This document shows positions 16,685 through 26,243 of a stretch of DNA of 64,000 bases, in pieces. The DNA lies in the NCBI GenBank assembly GCA_046351415.1, contig JAXLYO010000012.1, positions 62,001 through 126,000 on the forward strand, in the 5' to 3' direction. Positions within the stretch are counted from its first letter, which is position 1, and each line of letters begins with the position of its first letter. The translations under genes and the position numbers were made by a program. This DNA comes from JABFRG01 sp046351415 (GTDB lineage: Bacteria; Myxococcota_A; Polyangia; Polyangiales; Polyangiaceae). The notes under the pieces were generated by a model. The model saw nothing but the letters and a program-made list of their open reading frames with translations, did not search any database and was not told where the DNA came from.

Positions 16685-17703
16685 CGCAGACGCAATCGAT
16701 GGCAGGCGCCGACCAGGCGACCGGCACCACCACCGTCATGAACCTCGTCGACGCCATCAACGACGCGCTCCATCTCGAAATGCGTCGCAACGATCGCGTC
16801 GTCGTCCTCGGCGAAGACGTTGGCAAGGTGGGCGGCGTGTTCCGTGTCACGAAGGGGCTCCACGAAGCCTTCGGCGAAGACCGCGTCATCGACACGCCCC
16901 TCTCCGAAGGGGGCATCATCGGTTGCGCCATCGGCATGGCGCTCTACGGCCTCGTGCCCGTCCCGGAGATTCAGTTCTCCGACTTCATCTTCCCTGGCTA
17001 CGACCAGATCGTGAGTGAGCTCGCCAAAATGCGTTACCGCTCGGGCGGCGAATACACCTCGAAGATGGTCATTCGCACGCCGGTCGGTGGGGGTATCCGC
17101 GGCGGGCTCTACCACTCGCAGTCGCCCGAGTCGCTCTTCATTCACGTCGCCGGTCTCAAGGTCGTGTGTCCTTCGACCCCCGAAGACGCAAAGGGCCTCT
17201 TGCTCGCGTCCATTCGCGATCCGGACCCCGTTCTCTTCCTCGAACCGAAGCGCATTTATCGCGCCGCTCGAGGCGATGTTCGCTCGGGCGACTACACGGT
17301 GCCGCTCGGCAAGGCGCGCATCGCGCGTGAAGGCAAACACGTCACGGTGCTTGCGTGGGGCGCCATGCTCTACGAGGTGCTCGCAGCTGCAGAACAGGCC
17401 GAGGCCCAGGGAGTGTCGACCGAAGTCGTGGACCTTCGGACGCTCTGGCCCGTCGACATCGAGACCATCACGGCAAGCGTCAAGAAGACCGGCCGCGTCG
17501 TCGTGGTGCACGAAGCCCCGAAGACGTGCGGTTTCGGCGCCGAACTCGTTTCACTCGTCAATGAACACGCATTTCTGCATCTCGAAGCACCGCCCGTTCG
17601 GGTGACCGGGTTCGACACTCCGTTCCCGTACAGCCTCGAGATGGACTACCTGCCTTTGGCACATCGCATACTGCCGGCCCTTTTGAAAACGGCTCGGTTC
17701 TGA
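16681..17703 (+). CDS. 2-oxoacid dehydrogenase E1 beta subunit
   Basis: A 340-residue E1 beta, partner of the preceding gene. The transketolase pyrimidine-binding domain has VVLGEDVGKVGGVFRVTKGL, RVIDTPLSEGGI and EIQFSDFIFPGYDQI. The region GGGIRGGLYHSQSPE followed by LEPKRIYR resembles branched-chain 2-oxoacid dehydrogenase beta subunits more than pyruvate dehydrogenase. The C-terminal transketolase domain (VVVHEAPKTCGFGAEL) is complete. The GTG start overlaps the E1 alpha stop. In myxobacteria this complex feeds iso-branched fatty acid synthesis, which is family knowledge and not shown here. Confidence 0.92.
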   Translation: MTQTQSMAGADQATGTTTVMNLVDAINDALHLEMRRNDRVVVLGEDVGKVGGVFRVTKGLHEAFGEDRVIDTPLSEGGIIGCAIGMALYGLVPVPEIQFSDFIFPGYDQIVSELAKMRYRSGGEYTSKMVIRTPVGGGIRGGLYHSQSPESLFIHVAGLKVVCPSTPEDAKGLLLASIRDPDPVLFLEPKRIYRAARGDVRSGDYTVPLGKARIAREGKHVTVLAWGAMLYEVLAAAEQAEAQGVSTEVVDLRTLWPVDIETITASVKKTGRVVVVHEAPKTCGFGAELVSLVNEHAFLHLEAPPVRVTGFDTPFPYSLEMDYLPLAHRILPALLKTARF

Positions 17704-17717
17704 GGAGAGACAGCACC

Positions 17718-19118
17718 ATGGCGCGTTGGGAATTCAAACTGCCGGACATCGGCGAAGGCGTGACGGAAGGCGAGATCGTCGCTTGGCTCATCAAGCAGGG
17801 CGATCAAGTCAAAGAAGATCAGCCCATGGTCGAAGTCATGACCGACAAGGCAACGGTCACCATCACTTCACCGCGCACCGGTCTCATCTTGGAGACGCAG
17901 GGCAAGGTGGGGCAAGTCGTTGCCGTCCACGAAACGCTCGTCGTCTTCGACGTGGCTGGAGGCGCAGAAGAGGCGCACGCGGCGCATACGGCCCCGGCAC
18001 CTTCGAAGGCCGAACCGGCAGCCACTGCGGTCGGCGACATCAAAGAGTCCCTGCCGGGCATGGGCAAGCCGAAGAGCGCGGGAGCGAGCGCCGGTCTTTC
18101 CGCGGGAGGCGGCGGTTCTGCCACGCCGGCGTACTTCAACGAGAAGCCGCTTGCGACGCCCGCGACGCGAAAGCTCGCGCGCGACCTCGGCATCGAGCTC
18201 ACACGCGTTCCCCCAACGGGGCCGCAAGGCCGCGTCACCAAGGTCGACGTCGAGTCGTTTTCGAAGGCACCAGCGTCGGGGCATGCAGAAGCGCACGGCA
18301 CGAATGGAACGAACGGAGCTGCCAAGGCTTCGGCGGCGGCCCCAGGGGCCCACGGCCCGACCCACGCGGACCGCGAACCCGTGAAGATCACGGCCCCGAG
18401 CGGCACGGCGTCGGCGCAAGAAGAACGCGTGCCGTTCGCCGGTATGCGCCGAAAGATCAGCAACAAGATGGCGCAGTCGGTCCACACGGCCGCGCACTTC
18501 ACGTTCGTCGAAGAGTGCGACGTGCACGCACTGAAGGCACTTCGCGCGCGCCTCAAGCCGCTCGGCGAAGCACAAGGCGTGAAGCTCACGTACCTGCCGA
18601 TCGTGGTGAAGGCTGTCGTTGCCGCGCTGAAGAAGCACCCCGTGCTCAACTCGGCACTCGACGAGAGCACGAACGAACTCGTCTATCGCAAGTACTACAA
18701 CATCGGCATTGCCGCCTCGACCGACGCGGGCCTCATGGTGCCGGTCGTGAAGGACTGCGATCGAAAGAGCATCCTCGAAATCGCCAAAGAGATCGACCGC
18801 GTCGCGACCGATGCGCGCGCGGGCAAGTCGAAGGTCGAGGACCTGAGCGGCTCCACGTTCACCATCACGTCGCTCGGAACGCAGGGTGGCCTCTTCGCGA
18901 CGCCCATCATCAACTTCCCCGAGGTCGGCATTCTGGGGCTCCACCAGATCAAGGAAAAGCCGGTCGTTCGCGACGGGCAGATCGTGATTGGAGAGGTGAT
19001 GCTGCTCTCTTTGTCGTTCGACCACCGTATCGTCGACGGCCATGTCGGTGCTGCATTTGCCTACGATATCATTGGGTATTTGCAGAACCCGGACCGGCTG
19101 CTTTTGGAGATGGCGTAG
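17718..19118 (+). CDS. 2-oxoacid dehydrogenase E2, dihydrolipoamide acyltransferase
   Basis: A 466-residue E2 core protein. It has one N-terminal lipoyl domain (1-80) with lipoylation site EVMTDKATV (K44), an Ala/Pro linker, a peripheral subunit-binding domain (ATPATRKLARDLGIELTRV, about 150-185), a second Ala/Gly-rich linker, and the acyltransferase catalytic domain ending in SFDHRIVDGH (H436, D440). It lies 14 nt after E1 beta in the same operon. The single lipoyl domain and the neighbouring E1 beta type favour a branched-chain complex over pyruvate dehydrogenase. Confidence 0.94.
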   Translation: MARWEFKLPDIGEGVTEGEIVAWLIKQGDQVKEDQPMVEVMTDKATVTITSPRTGLILETQGKVGQVVAVHETLVVFDVAGGAEEAHAAHTAPAPSKAEPAATAVGDIKESLPGMGKPKSAGASAGLSAGGGGSATPAYFNEKPLATPATRKLARDLGIELTRVPPTGPQGRVTKVDVESFSKAPASGHAEAHGTNGTNGAAKASAAAPGAHGPTHADREPVKITAPSGTASAQEERVPFAGMRRKISNKMAQSVHTAAHFTFVEECDVHALKALRARLKPLGEAQGVKLTYLPIVVKAVVAALKKHPVLNSALDESTNELVYRKYYNIGIAASTDAGLMVPVVKDCDRKSILEIAKEIDRVATDARAGKSKVEDLSGSTFTITSLGTQGGLFATPIINFPEVGILGLHQIKEKPVVRDGQIVIGEVMLLSLSFDHRIVDGHVGAAFAYDIIGYLQNPDRLLLEMA

Positions 19119-19147
19119 TTCTCCCGAACACGGCACTCTTCTATTAG

Positions 19148-20185
19148 ATGATGCGTGTTCGTGCGCAGCGACCCGTAGCGGCATTCGTGCTCGCACTCTC
19201 TTTGGGGGCGGGCTCCGCTTACGCAGACAAGCCGGCGCGCCCCGCGCCTTCCGCGCCGCCCTCACCCGAGCGTTTGCGCTCGGCGGCGCAAGAGTTCGAC
19301 GAGGGGCGTCGCCTCTTCCAAGAGAAGCAGTACAGCGAAGCAGCAGCTCACTTCGAGAACGCGTTTCACGACGCGCCGAGCACGGGCGCCATTCGAGCGG
19401 CTGTCCGTGCGCGTGTCGAAGCAAAGGAAGAGGCGAGGGCGGCGACCCTCGCTGCACTCGCGCTCTCGACGATGGAGGCCGATGCGCAGACGAGCAAGTA
19501 CTTCACGCAAGTCGTCGAAGGCGCGCGCCCGAAGCTGCTCGAACTCGTCCTCACGTGCGAGGTCGCGTGCGAGATTGCCATCGATGGGAAGCTCGTTTCG
19601 CTCGAACCGTCCACATCGTTCAACATCTTCGTTCTCCCTGGTGCGCATCGCGGCGCCGCGAGTTTCGTCGGTCGCACGGCGTCTGCGACGGAGTTCGAAG
19701 TCGATGGCGCACAAGGGCAGTCGCGAACGCTTGCACTCGAACCGAAGCCCGAGCCCGCCCCGCGCCCGCGTGAGGGCGGCGGGGAGAACGAAGGAGGCGG
19801 CACGAGGAATGGTCCGACGCAGCCCACGGAGGTTCGAAAGCCGCTTCCAAAGGCGCTCTTCTTCACGGGGCTCGGTTTGACGGTTGCGGCAGGAGCGACC
19901 ACCGTGGTCTCCGGCATCCTCACCCTCTCGACGCCCGGTGAAGATCGCGTGAGGAAAGACTGCGCGGGGCTCGATACATCGTGCACGACCTATCAGGACG
20001 GTAAGGGTGCGGAATTGCGCACGAATATATTCTTGGGGGTTACGATCGGACTCGCCGTGGTGACCACGGCCATCGCGTTCTTCACGGATTTCAAAGGAAA
20101 ACCCGCAAATTCGAGGGTGACGGCGTCCACGAGCGCTCTTCCGGCTTCGGCACTCGGCCTCGGGGGGCGCGGGTTCGCGTTCTGA
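19148..20185 (+). CDS. TPR/PEGA-like envelope protein with two membrane segments
   Basis: A 345-residue exported protein with the same plan as the PEGA proteins at 7.4 and 53.3 kb. It has a signal peptide to about residue 26, TPR-like helices (FDEGRRLFQEKQYSEAAAHFENAF), a PEGA-like beta domain (about 130-195, FNIFVLPGAHRGAASFVG), a Pro/Glu/Gly-rich linker, and two hydrophobic helices (about 235-260 and 295-315). The C-terminus ends GLGGRGFAF. It lies 52 nt upstream of a Ser/Thr kinase on the same strand. No catalytic motif is visible. Confidence 0.75.
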   Translation: MMRVRAQRPVAAFVLALSLGAGSAYADKPARPAPSAPPSPERLRSAAQEFDEGRRLFQEKQYSEAAAHFENAFHDAPSTGAIRAAVRARVEAKEEARAATLAALALSTMEADAQTSKYFTQVVEGARPKLLELVLTCEVACEIAIDGKLVSLEPSTSFNIFVLPGAHRGAASFVGRTASATEFEVDGAQGQSRTLALEPKPEPAPRPREGGGENEGGGTRNGPTQPTEVRKPLPKALFFTGLGLTVAAGATTVVSGILTLSTPGEDRVRKDCAGLDTSCTTYQDGKGAELRTNIFLGVTIGLAVVTTAIAFFTDFKGKPANSRVTASTSALPASALGLGGRGFAF

Positions 20186-20236
20186 GCGTCACCGAGGAGC
20201 GCGAAGAATGCGGCAGGTGTCTTTGCGTCCAGTATA

Positions 20237-21796
20237 ATGGACGGGAAGGACGCGCGTTTGGGAAAGCTTCAACGGCTGAAAGATGGGAAGTCGGCTCGCG
20301 TCGGGCACTACGAGCTCTTCGCAGAGCTCGCCGTCGGCGGCATGGGTACCGTCTACCTCGCGCGCACGAACACCGGCGACCTCTCGCGACTCTATGCCAT
20401 CAAGGTGATGCACCCGCATCTTTGTCGTGACGAGGAATTCGTTGCGATGTTTCGCGACGAGGCACGACTCGCGACGCGGCTCTCTCATCCGAACCTGGTG
20501 ACGCACCTCGAAGCGGGGCAGAGCGATCGCGGTCCCTACATCGTCATGGAATACGTGGAAGGCCCCACGCTTGCTCGATTGCTCAGTGCGGCGGCGCGCT
20601 CGGAATCGAAGGGGCTCTCCCATGCAGCCGTCGTCCGTATCGTGCTCGACGTCCTTGCTGGTCTCCACGAGGCGCACGAGCTTCGCGACGAGAATGGTCG
20701 CGAGCTCGATGTCGTGCATCGCGACGTGTCACCGCAGAACATCCTCATCGACATGAGGAGCGGTGTGTCACGCCTCACGGACTTCGGGGTTGCTCGTGCG
20801 GCTGCGCGGCTCACCGAGACGCGCACGGGACAAATCAAAGGAAAGTTTTCGTACATGGCCCCGGAGCAAGCGGAGGGCAAGGCCGTCGATCGACGCACCG
20901 ACGTATTTGCAGCCGCCATCTTGCTGTGGGAGGGGCTTGCCCGACAGCGATTCTTCAAGGGTGAAAGTGACGCCCAGATCCTCGTTAAGTTGCTGGGGCG
21001 CACGTTGCAGCCCATCGGCGAAGTCGTGAACGATTGCCCGCCCGAACTCGATGTCGTGTGCATGAAGGCGCTCGCGCGAAAGCCGAGCGACAGGTATTCG
21101 AGCGCTCGAGAGTTCGCTGAAGCACTCGAAGCCGCCGCCCGCGCGGTGGGGGTGCTTTCGAAGCGAGAGGTCGTTCGCGCCGAAATCGAAACGCTGCTCG
21201 GTGCCGACCTTGCAGCCGAGCACGCGCGCATCTGGAGCTGGGCGAGGGACATTCCGAGCGAACCGCTTCTCGTCGACGATGGGCCGGACAATCCGGTGAC
21301 GCGCGTGGACACACCGGCGGCGCGCTCGTCCACATCGTCCGCGCATCTCGAAACGGGGGGCGCCATGCAAATGAGCGGCAGCCCGCCTCCGCTCGTTCGC
21401 GCGCGCAATCGCCTCATCTGGGCCATGCTCGCGCTGTGCATCGCGGGCAGCGTCTTCTTGGTCATTCGAAATGCGCGCCGCGAAAAGGCGGCTGCTGCCG
21501 CTGCGGCGGCCGCATTGCTCGCTCCGAGCGGCGTCCCGCACCTACCGGAGGTCGTGTCGTCTGGTGCGCCGGCTTCTTCGCTGTCCGCAGCCGCGCCCAA
21601 GAAGGAAGGCGAGGTTCCAGTCGTCTCTGCCGCGCCATCCTCGACGAATGGCGCGCCCGGTGTAAGCGCTTCCGACGCCGGAGCTCCGGCGGCGGGCTCT
21701 GGGCAACCGGCCGGGAAAACTCGTCCACATGTGAATGTGAACGCCGTCCCGCACCCGCAGGCGCCCGTTGACGACTTGAAGAACCCGTATCGCTGA
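20237..21796 (+). CDS. Membrane-anchored Ser/Thr protein kinase
   Basis: A 519-residue Hanks-type kinase. It has the glycine loop LAVGGMGTVYLA, AIKVM, the catalytic loop HRDVSPQN (Ser replaces the usual Lys, a variant frequent in myxobacterial kinases), LTDFGVARA and APEQ. The region after residue 300 is a linker. One membrane segment (about 394-412, LIWAMLALCIAGSVFLVI) is followed by a basic cluster and a run of nine alanines, then a low-complexity Pro/Ala/Ser tail ending NPYR. It is probably co-transcribed with the preceding PEGA-like gene. No ligand-binding domain is recognised. Confidence 0.92.
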   Translation: MDGKDARLGKLQRLKDGKSARVGHYELFAELAVGGMGTVYLARTNTGDLSRLYAIKVMHPHLCRDEEFVAMFRDEARLATRLSHPNLVTHLEAGQSDRGPYIVMEYVEGPTLARLLSAAARSESKGLSHAAVVRIVLDVLAGLHEAHELRDENGRELDVVHRDVSPQNILIDMRSGVSRLTDFGVARAAARLTETRTGQIKGKFSYMAPEQAEGKAVDRRTDVFAAAILLWEGLARQRFFKGESDAQILVKLLGRTLQPIGEVVNDCPPELDVVCMKALARKPSDRYSSAREFAEALEAAARAVGVLSKREVVRAEIETLLGADLAAEHARIWSWARDIPSEPLLVDDGPDNPVTRVDTPAARSSTSSAHLETGGAMQMSGSPPPLVRARNRLIWAMLALCIAGSVFLVIRNARREKAAAAAAAAALLAPSGVPHLPEVVSSGAPASSLSAAAPKKEGEVPVVSAAPSSTNGAPGVSASDAGAPAAGSGQPAGKTRPHVNVNAVPHPQAPVDDLKNPYR

Positions 21797-21801
21797 CGCG
21801 C

Positions 21802-22035
21802 TCAGCCTCGTGCAGCGCGCTTCGCGTAGCGGTAGGCCGTGAACGCCGCGACGACGTGGCATACCCACCCGAACCAGCCACCCGTGCCCACCCACAGACC
21901 GGGCGTCACGATGAGCCAGAAGAGCCCACGCAGCCAAGTGCCGTTGTAGAACTGCCCAACGCCCGGAATGAGGAACGAGAGAACTGCGGCGACTCCCGCG
22001 CCAGAATCGCGAAGTGCTAGAGACGAACGGGCCAT
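21802..22035 (-). CDS. Small TM2-like membrane protein
   Basis: A 77-residue protein with two to three membrane helices. The core AVLSFLIPGVGQFYNGTWLRGLFWLIVTPG resembles the TM2-type pattern (PGxGxFYnGxxxxG) found in small bacterial membrane proteins of unknown function. I chose the ATG at 22035 rather than the longer frame because the extra N-terminus is Cys/Arg-rich and reads across mutY. This start codon overlaps the mutY ATG head to head. It is convergent with the kinase gene, 5 nt away. Confidence 0.7.
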   Translation of the reverse strand: MARSSLALRDSGAGVAAVLSFLIPGVGQFYNGTWLRGLFWLIVTPGLWVGTGGWFGWVCHVVAAFTAYRYAKRAARG

Positions 22036-23194
22036 GAGAAATCGATCTCCTTCGGCAGCACGGAAGAAGCCCCCCGCGCACGCCCAAGAAGCTGCGCACG
22101 GCCGGACCACAGCGCAAGTAGCGTCCTTCCGAAAGGGGCTCATGGCTTGGTATTCTTCACAAAAACGCGACTTGCCCTGGCGCGCTACAACGGACCCGTA
22201 CGCGGTTTGGCTCTCGGAAGTGATGCTTCAACAGACGCGGGTCGACACGGTCATTCCCTACTACGAGCGATTCTTGACGGCCTTTCCGACCGTGTTCGAA
22301 CTCGCGGAGGCGCCCATCGACCACGTGCTCACGCTCTGGGCGGGGCTCGGCTACTACCGGCGTGCGCGCATGCTTCATGCGGCGGCGCGTGAAATCGGCA
22401 AGCGCGGAGCATTTCCGAAGACTGCCGCCGAGCTTCTCACCGTCGCTGGCATCGGGCCGTATACGGCGGGAGCGGTCGCGAGTATCGCGTTCCAGGAGCG
22501 GGCGCCGCTCGTCGACGGCAACGTCCATCGCGTTCTGTCTCGCATCTTCGCCATCGACTTGCCTGCGCCCGAAGCCCGCAAAGTGTGTTGGGACATCGCA
22601 GCCGACATCGTTCCCGCGTCGCGACCTGGCGACTTCAACCAAGCGCTCATGGAGCTCGGCGCGGTCATTTGCACGCCGTCGTCCCCTCGCTGTGAGCGCT
22701 GTCCCGTCGCGAAATCGTGCGCGGCGCTCGCGAGCGGCAAGGTCGCCGTGCTGCCGCGTCCTCCTCAGAAGAAGCCACCGAAGGCCGAGAAGCGGAGCGC
22801 ACTCTTGCTGCGACGAGGCACGAAAGCAACCGACGAAGTGCTCTTCGCGCGAAGGCTTTCCTCGCTTCGGTTTGGCGGCCTATGGGAGCCACCGATGATG
22901 CTCGGGGCGTTCGGGCCGAAGGAGCTCCGAGCGCTCGGCCTCGCACCGAAGACCGCGGGGGCTTCCGCAAAACCAACCCACGCTGGTTCTCTCCGCCATG
23001 TCCTCACGCATCGCATTCTCGAGGTCGACGTCTATCGCCTCGACGTGAAGGACGCAGCCGTTGCTCATGCAGCGAACCTTCCCAAGGACGTCACCGAGGC
23101 CTTTCCGGAGTACGATACCTTCGCTTGGGCGAAGCCCGCAGATGCGCCCGGTGGCGTCAGCACCCTCGCGCGCAAGGTACTGGCCTGGCTTTGA
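22034..23194 (+). CDS. mutY: A/G-specific adenine glycosylase
   Basis: A 386-residue MutY that removes adenine opposite 8-oxoguanine. Features in order are the catalytic-Glu region LSEVMLQQT, the helix-hairpin-helix LLTVAGIGPYTAGAVASIAF, the catalytic Asp in VDGNVHRVLSR, the 4Fe-4S cluster with exact C-x6-C-x2-C-x5-C spacing (ICTPSSPRCERCPVAKSC), and a C-terminal NUDIX-like domain with GGLWEPPMM and HVLTHRILEV. The ATG at 22034 keeps the helix QVASFRKGLMAWYSSQ that aligns with family N-termini. An ATG at 22142 would cut into it. Confidence 0.94.
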   Translation: MRNRSPSAARKKPPAHAQEAAHGRTTAQVASFRKGLMAWYSSQKRDLPWRATTDPYAVWLSEVMLQQTRVDTVIPYYERFLTAFPTVFELAEAPIDHVLTLWAGLGYYRRARMLHAAAREIGKRGAFPKTAAELLTVAGIGPYTAGAVASIAFQERAPLVDGNVHRVLSRIFAIDLPAPEARKVCWDIAADIVPASRPGDFNQALMELGAVICTPSSPRCERCPVAKSCAALASGKVAVLPRPPQKKPPKAEKRSALLLRRGTKATDEVLFARRLSSLRFGGLWEPPMMLGAFGPKELRALGLAPKTAGASAKPTHAGSLRHVLTHRILEVDVYRLDVKDAAVAHAANLPKDVTEAFPEYDTFAWAKPADAPGGVSTLARKVLAWL

Positions 23195-23320
23195 GCCTCT
23201 GCGGTCGTTCTACGCTCGAGCTCTCCATTTTCCCCCGAAAACTGCCGCGAAGAGCGCTTTGCACCGATTCGATAGAATCGATGGCGTAGGCCTGCTATGG
23301 AAAGGCGGGTCTCAGGTCCA

Positions 23321-24757
23321 ATGCGTCTCAAAGCGCTCGTTTTTCTTACGGTATTTTCATTCGCGGGGCTTGCCCAGGCGAATGATTTCGACCTGGATGA
23401 CGATTCGGACGCAACGCCGAAAATCCCGGCCCCTCCGCCGCCCATCCAGACGATTCCGTCGCGCATCTATTCGCTGGCCGAATGCCTGGCGCTCGCCGAC
23501 AGGAATCACCCGAGCATTTGGGCGGCTCGGGCCCGCCTCGCACACGCCCATGGGCTCTTGAACGAAGCCAAGTGGACGCCCTACTGGGGCTTTTACACGC
23601 AGTTCGGCTTTGGTCTCCTGCCATCCATCGGCGGCACCTCCTACTACAACAGCGCGCCCCTCGAGCTTCGCCAGCTTCCGTTCTTCGGATCGTCATCGTC
23701 TCCGGCCCTGCGCTGGGACATCAGCGGGTCGCTTCCGCTCTACACGTTCGGCAAGATCGAAAACGCGCTGAAGAGCGCCGAGGCCAACGTCCGCTTGAAC
23801 GAGTGGGACGCCGAGAAGGTGCGACAGACGACTCGCATGGACGTACGCCGTGCGTACTTCGGCGTGAAGCTCGCGCGCGACAGTCGCTACTTGGCAGACG
23901 AAGTCGTCGAGAAGCTCGAGAAGGCGATCAAGAGCGTGAAGAAGCGCCTCGATGCCGAAGAAGAAGGCATCGACGAAATCGAGAAGATCCGTCTGGAGAT
24001 GTTCAAAGACGAAATCCTCGCTCGCCGCGGTGAAACGCTTCGCGGCGAGCGTTTCGGCCTCGCTGCGCTTCGCTTCATGACGGGCGTCCAGACGAACTTC
24101 GACATCGAGAACACGCCACTCTCGCGTCCCAAGGTCCCCGTAGGGCCGCTCGTTCAATACCTGAGCGCAGCCCGCCTCTTTCGACCGGAGGTGAACATGG
24201 CGCGTGCGGGCATCGCGGCCCGTCGCGCACAGCTCGACTTCCAGCGCTCTAGGCTCTTCCCGGACATCGGCCTCTCGCTCAGCGCCTCCTACGCATACGC
24301 TCCCTCGGCCGTTCGCCAGAACACCGCGTGGATCGGCGACCCCTTCAATGGCTTCGGTTACGCGCCGGCCGTAGGTGTAAGGTGGAACCTGGATTTGCTC
24401 CCGCAATCCGCCCGCATTTCACAAGCCGAGTCGCTCCTCGAGGAAGCTCGCTCGATGATGCGCCTCGCCGCAGGTGGCATTGCCGTCGAAGTCGAGAATC
24501 AGTACGGCATCGTCCTCGAAGCGAAGACGCGCGAAGAGGCATGGTCGCGCATCGAGCATCGAACGAAAGGCTGGCTGTCCATCGTCCAAGACCGCATCGA
24601 TATGGGCACGTCCGACGAGCGCGCCCTCACCGAACCTTACCGCCTCTACATGAACGCCCGCGTGAATCACGCGACGTCGCTCATGGACTACAACATCGCC
24701 GTCTCCGAACTCGCGCGGCTCACCGGTTGGGACGCTCTCGCCCCGGCCGACGATTGA
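23321..24757 (+). CDS. TolC family outer membrane protein
   Basis: A 478-residue outer-membrane efflux-type protein. A good signal peptide (MRLKALVFLTVFSFAGLAQA) supports the ATG at 23321, though an ATG at 23297 is also open. The body has TolC-like repeats: YSLAECLALADRNHPSIWAARARL, the long helix LARDSRYLADEVVEKLEKAIKS and a second repeat with VNMARAGIAARRAQLDFQRS followed by the helical end. TolC proteins form trimeric outer-membrane channels. No periplasmic adaptor or pump gene lies next to it. It is convergent with a second TolC-like gene, 6 nt apart. Confidence 0.85.
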   Translation: MRLKALVFLTVFSFAGLAQANDFDLDDDSDATPKIPAPPPPIQTIPSRIYSLAECLALADRNHPSIWAARARLAHAHGLLNEAKWTPYWGFYTQFGFGLLPSIGGTSYYNSAPLELRQLPFFGSSSSPALRWDISGSLPLYTFGKIENALKSAEANVRLNEWDAEKVRQTTRMDVRRAYFGVKLARDSRYLADEVVEKLEKAIKSVKKRLDAEEEGIDEIEKIRLEMFKDEILARRGETLRGERFGLAALRFMTGVQTNFDIENTPLSRPKVPVGPLVQYLSAARLFRPEVNMARAGIAARRAQLDFQRSRLFPDIGLSLSASYAYAPSAVRQNTAWIGDPFNGFGYAPAVGVRWNLDLLPQSARISQAESLLEEARSMMRLAAGGIAVEVENQYGIVLEAKTREEAWSRIEHRTKGWLSIVQDRIDMGTSDERALTEPYRLYMNARVNHATSLMDYNIAVSELARLTGWDALAPADD

Positions 24758-24763
24758 GCGACA

Positions 24764-26137
24764 TCAGAGGTCGCAGCGCGAAAGCGTGAGAGCTGCCAAG
24801 AGGCGGGCTCGCACGAGCTCGAACTCGCGAAGCGCCAAGTTGACGTCGGCTTGCCTCAGGGCGGTCGCTGCGGTGACGAGCTCGAGGCTCGTGCCGCGGC
24901 CTTCGGTATACGAGGTGCGCGTGAGGCGATCGGTTTCGAAGGCCGCATCGCGGGCCTGCTGAGCCACGGTGCGAGAGTCTTCGGCCACCGTGACGGAGCG
25001 TTTGGCTCGCGCGACGTCGATGCTGGCTTGGCGAATGAGCGCTTCGCGTCGCTGAGTTGCGGCTTCGGTCTGAGCCGCAGCATCGCGCATGTTTGCGTAG
25101 CGGGCTCCGCCGTCCCACAGCGTGAAGGTCAGCGTTGCCTGAATGTTCCAGACGAAGACGTCGCCTTGAATCGTCGAGCGACCCGCGCTGCTGCTACCTG
25201 ACAGGATGGGGAGGAATGCGAGCTTGGCGGACGTACGGCCACGGTCTGCGGCTTCGATTCGCTTGCCCAAACCAAGGACGTCGGGGCGCTCCTCGACCTT
25301 TCCGAGGGTTTTGCACGTCTTCAAGGCGTCGCCCTCGATGCCATCGAGGCGAAGCTCCGGAGTGACGCCCACCGCATTTCCATATCCGAGTGCAAGGCCG
25401 AGTGCTTCGCGAGCCTGCCTCAACGTCTCGTTGTTTCCGACGAGCGTTGCGCGGGCGTTGGCGACGTCGGTTTCGACGCGAAGCACGTCGAGCTTGTTTC
25501 CAGCTCCGAGGGTGACGCGTTGTTTCGTGAGCTCGAGGCGCTCGAGAGCATTTCGGAGGCCGATGCGACCGATTTCCGCGACGCGTTCCGAGGTGTACAC
25601 GGCTACGAGAGCGGTGACGACTCCAGTCAGGAGCACGCGCTTTGCGTCCTCGAGCGACAGCCTCGTAGCGTCGATCGTGCGATCTGCCGTGCCGACGTTG
25701 TACCAAGTACGCACATCGACGAGCGGCATGTCGAACGAAGCGCGGGCGGCCAAAGATTGGCGGGGGACCTCCACGACTTTCGGGGCAGCAGGATTCGTTT
25801 GGTCGATGTACGCCTGGGTCGAGGGGACGAGGTCTTTGCTGGCAACCCCGGCGAGACCGAGGGACGGAAGCGCGCTCGCGAGTGCGAGGCGCCAAGCTGC
25901 CTCCGCGCGTTGCACGTCCGCGAGCGCGATACGAAGGTCTGTAGACCGCGCCTTCACATGATTCCGTGCGTCCTCCCAGCTCGTCACGTTCTTCTGCGCG
26001 GGGGCAACCGGCGTGAGCATCGGGTCATCGACCTTGGTCTCGACCTTGGCCTCGACCTTCGGAGGGTCCGCGGCGAATGCGACCGACGAGGTAGTGCCAA
26101 GCGCGAGGAGAGCGAGAATGGAAGCGCGAACCTTCAT
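24764..26137 (-). CDS. TolC family outer membrane protein
   Basis: A 457-residue outer-membrane efflux protein with a signal peptide ending SVAFAAD. It shows the two TolC structural repeats: SWEDARNHVKARSTDLRIALADVQRAEAAW with RVTLGAGNKLDVLRVETDVANARATL, and RREALIRQASIDVARAKRSVTVAEDS with TEGRGTSLELVTAATALRQADVNLALRE. It is distinct in sequence from the convergent TolC gene. No adaptor, ABC or RND pump is adjacent, so the partner is unknown. Confidence 0.88.
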   Translation of the reverse strand: MKVRASILALLALGTTSSVAFAADPPKVEAKVETKVDDPMLTPVAPAQKNVTSWEDARNHVKARSTDLRIALADVQRAEAAWRLALASALPSLGLAGVASKDLVPSTQAYIDQTNPAAPKVVEVPRQSLAARASFDMPLVDVRTWYNVGTADRTIDATRLSLEDAKRVLLTGVVTALVAVYTSERVAEIGRIGLRNALERLELTKQRVTLGAGNKLDVLRVETDVANARATLVGNNETLRQAREALGLALGYGNAVGVTPELRLDGIEGDALKTCKTLGKVEERPDVLGLGKRIEAADRGRTSAKLAFLPILSGSSSAGRSTIQGDVFVWNIQATLTFTLWDGGARYANMRDAAAQTEAATQRREALIRQASIDVARAKRSVTVAEDSRTVAQQARDAAFETDRLTRTSYTEGRGTSLELVTAATALRQADVNLALREFELVRARLLAALTLSRCDL

Positions 26138-26243
26138 GTCCGCCGCTCATAGCAGAGTATGCGCCTCGGTGCAGCTGGGGCCTACGGCGCGCCGCTTTTG
26201 GAGGATGAGCGCCCGTGAACCGCACGAGCTTGCCCCGTAAGCG

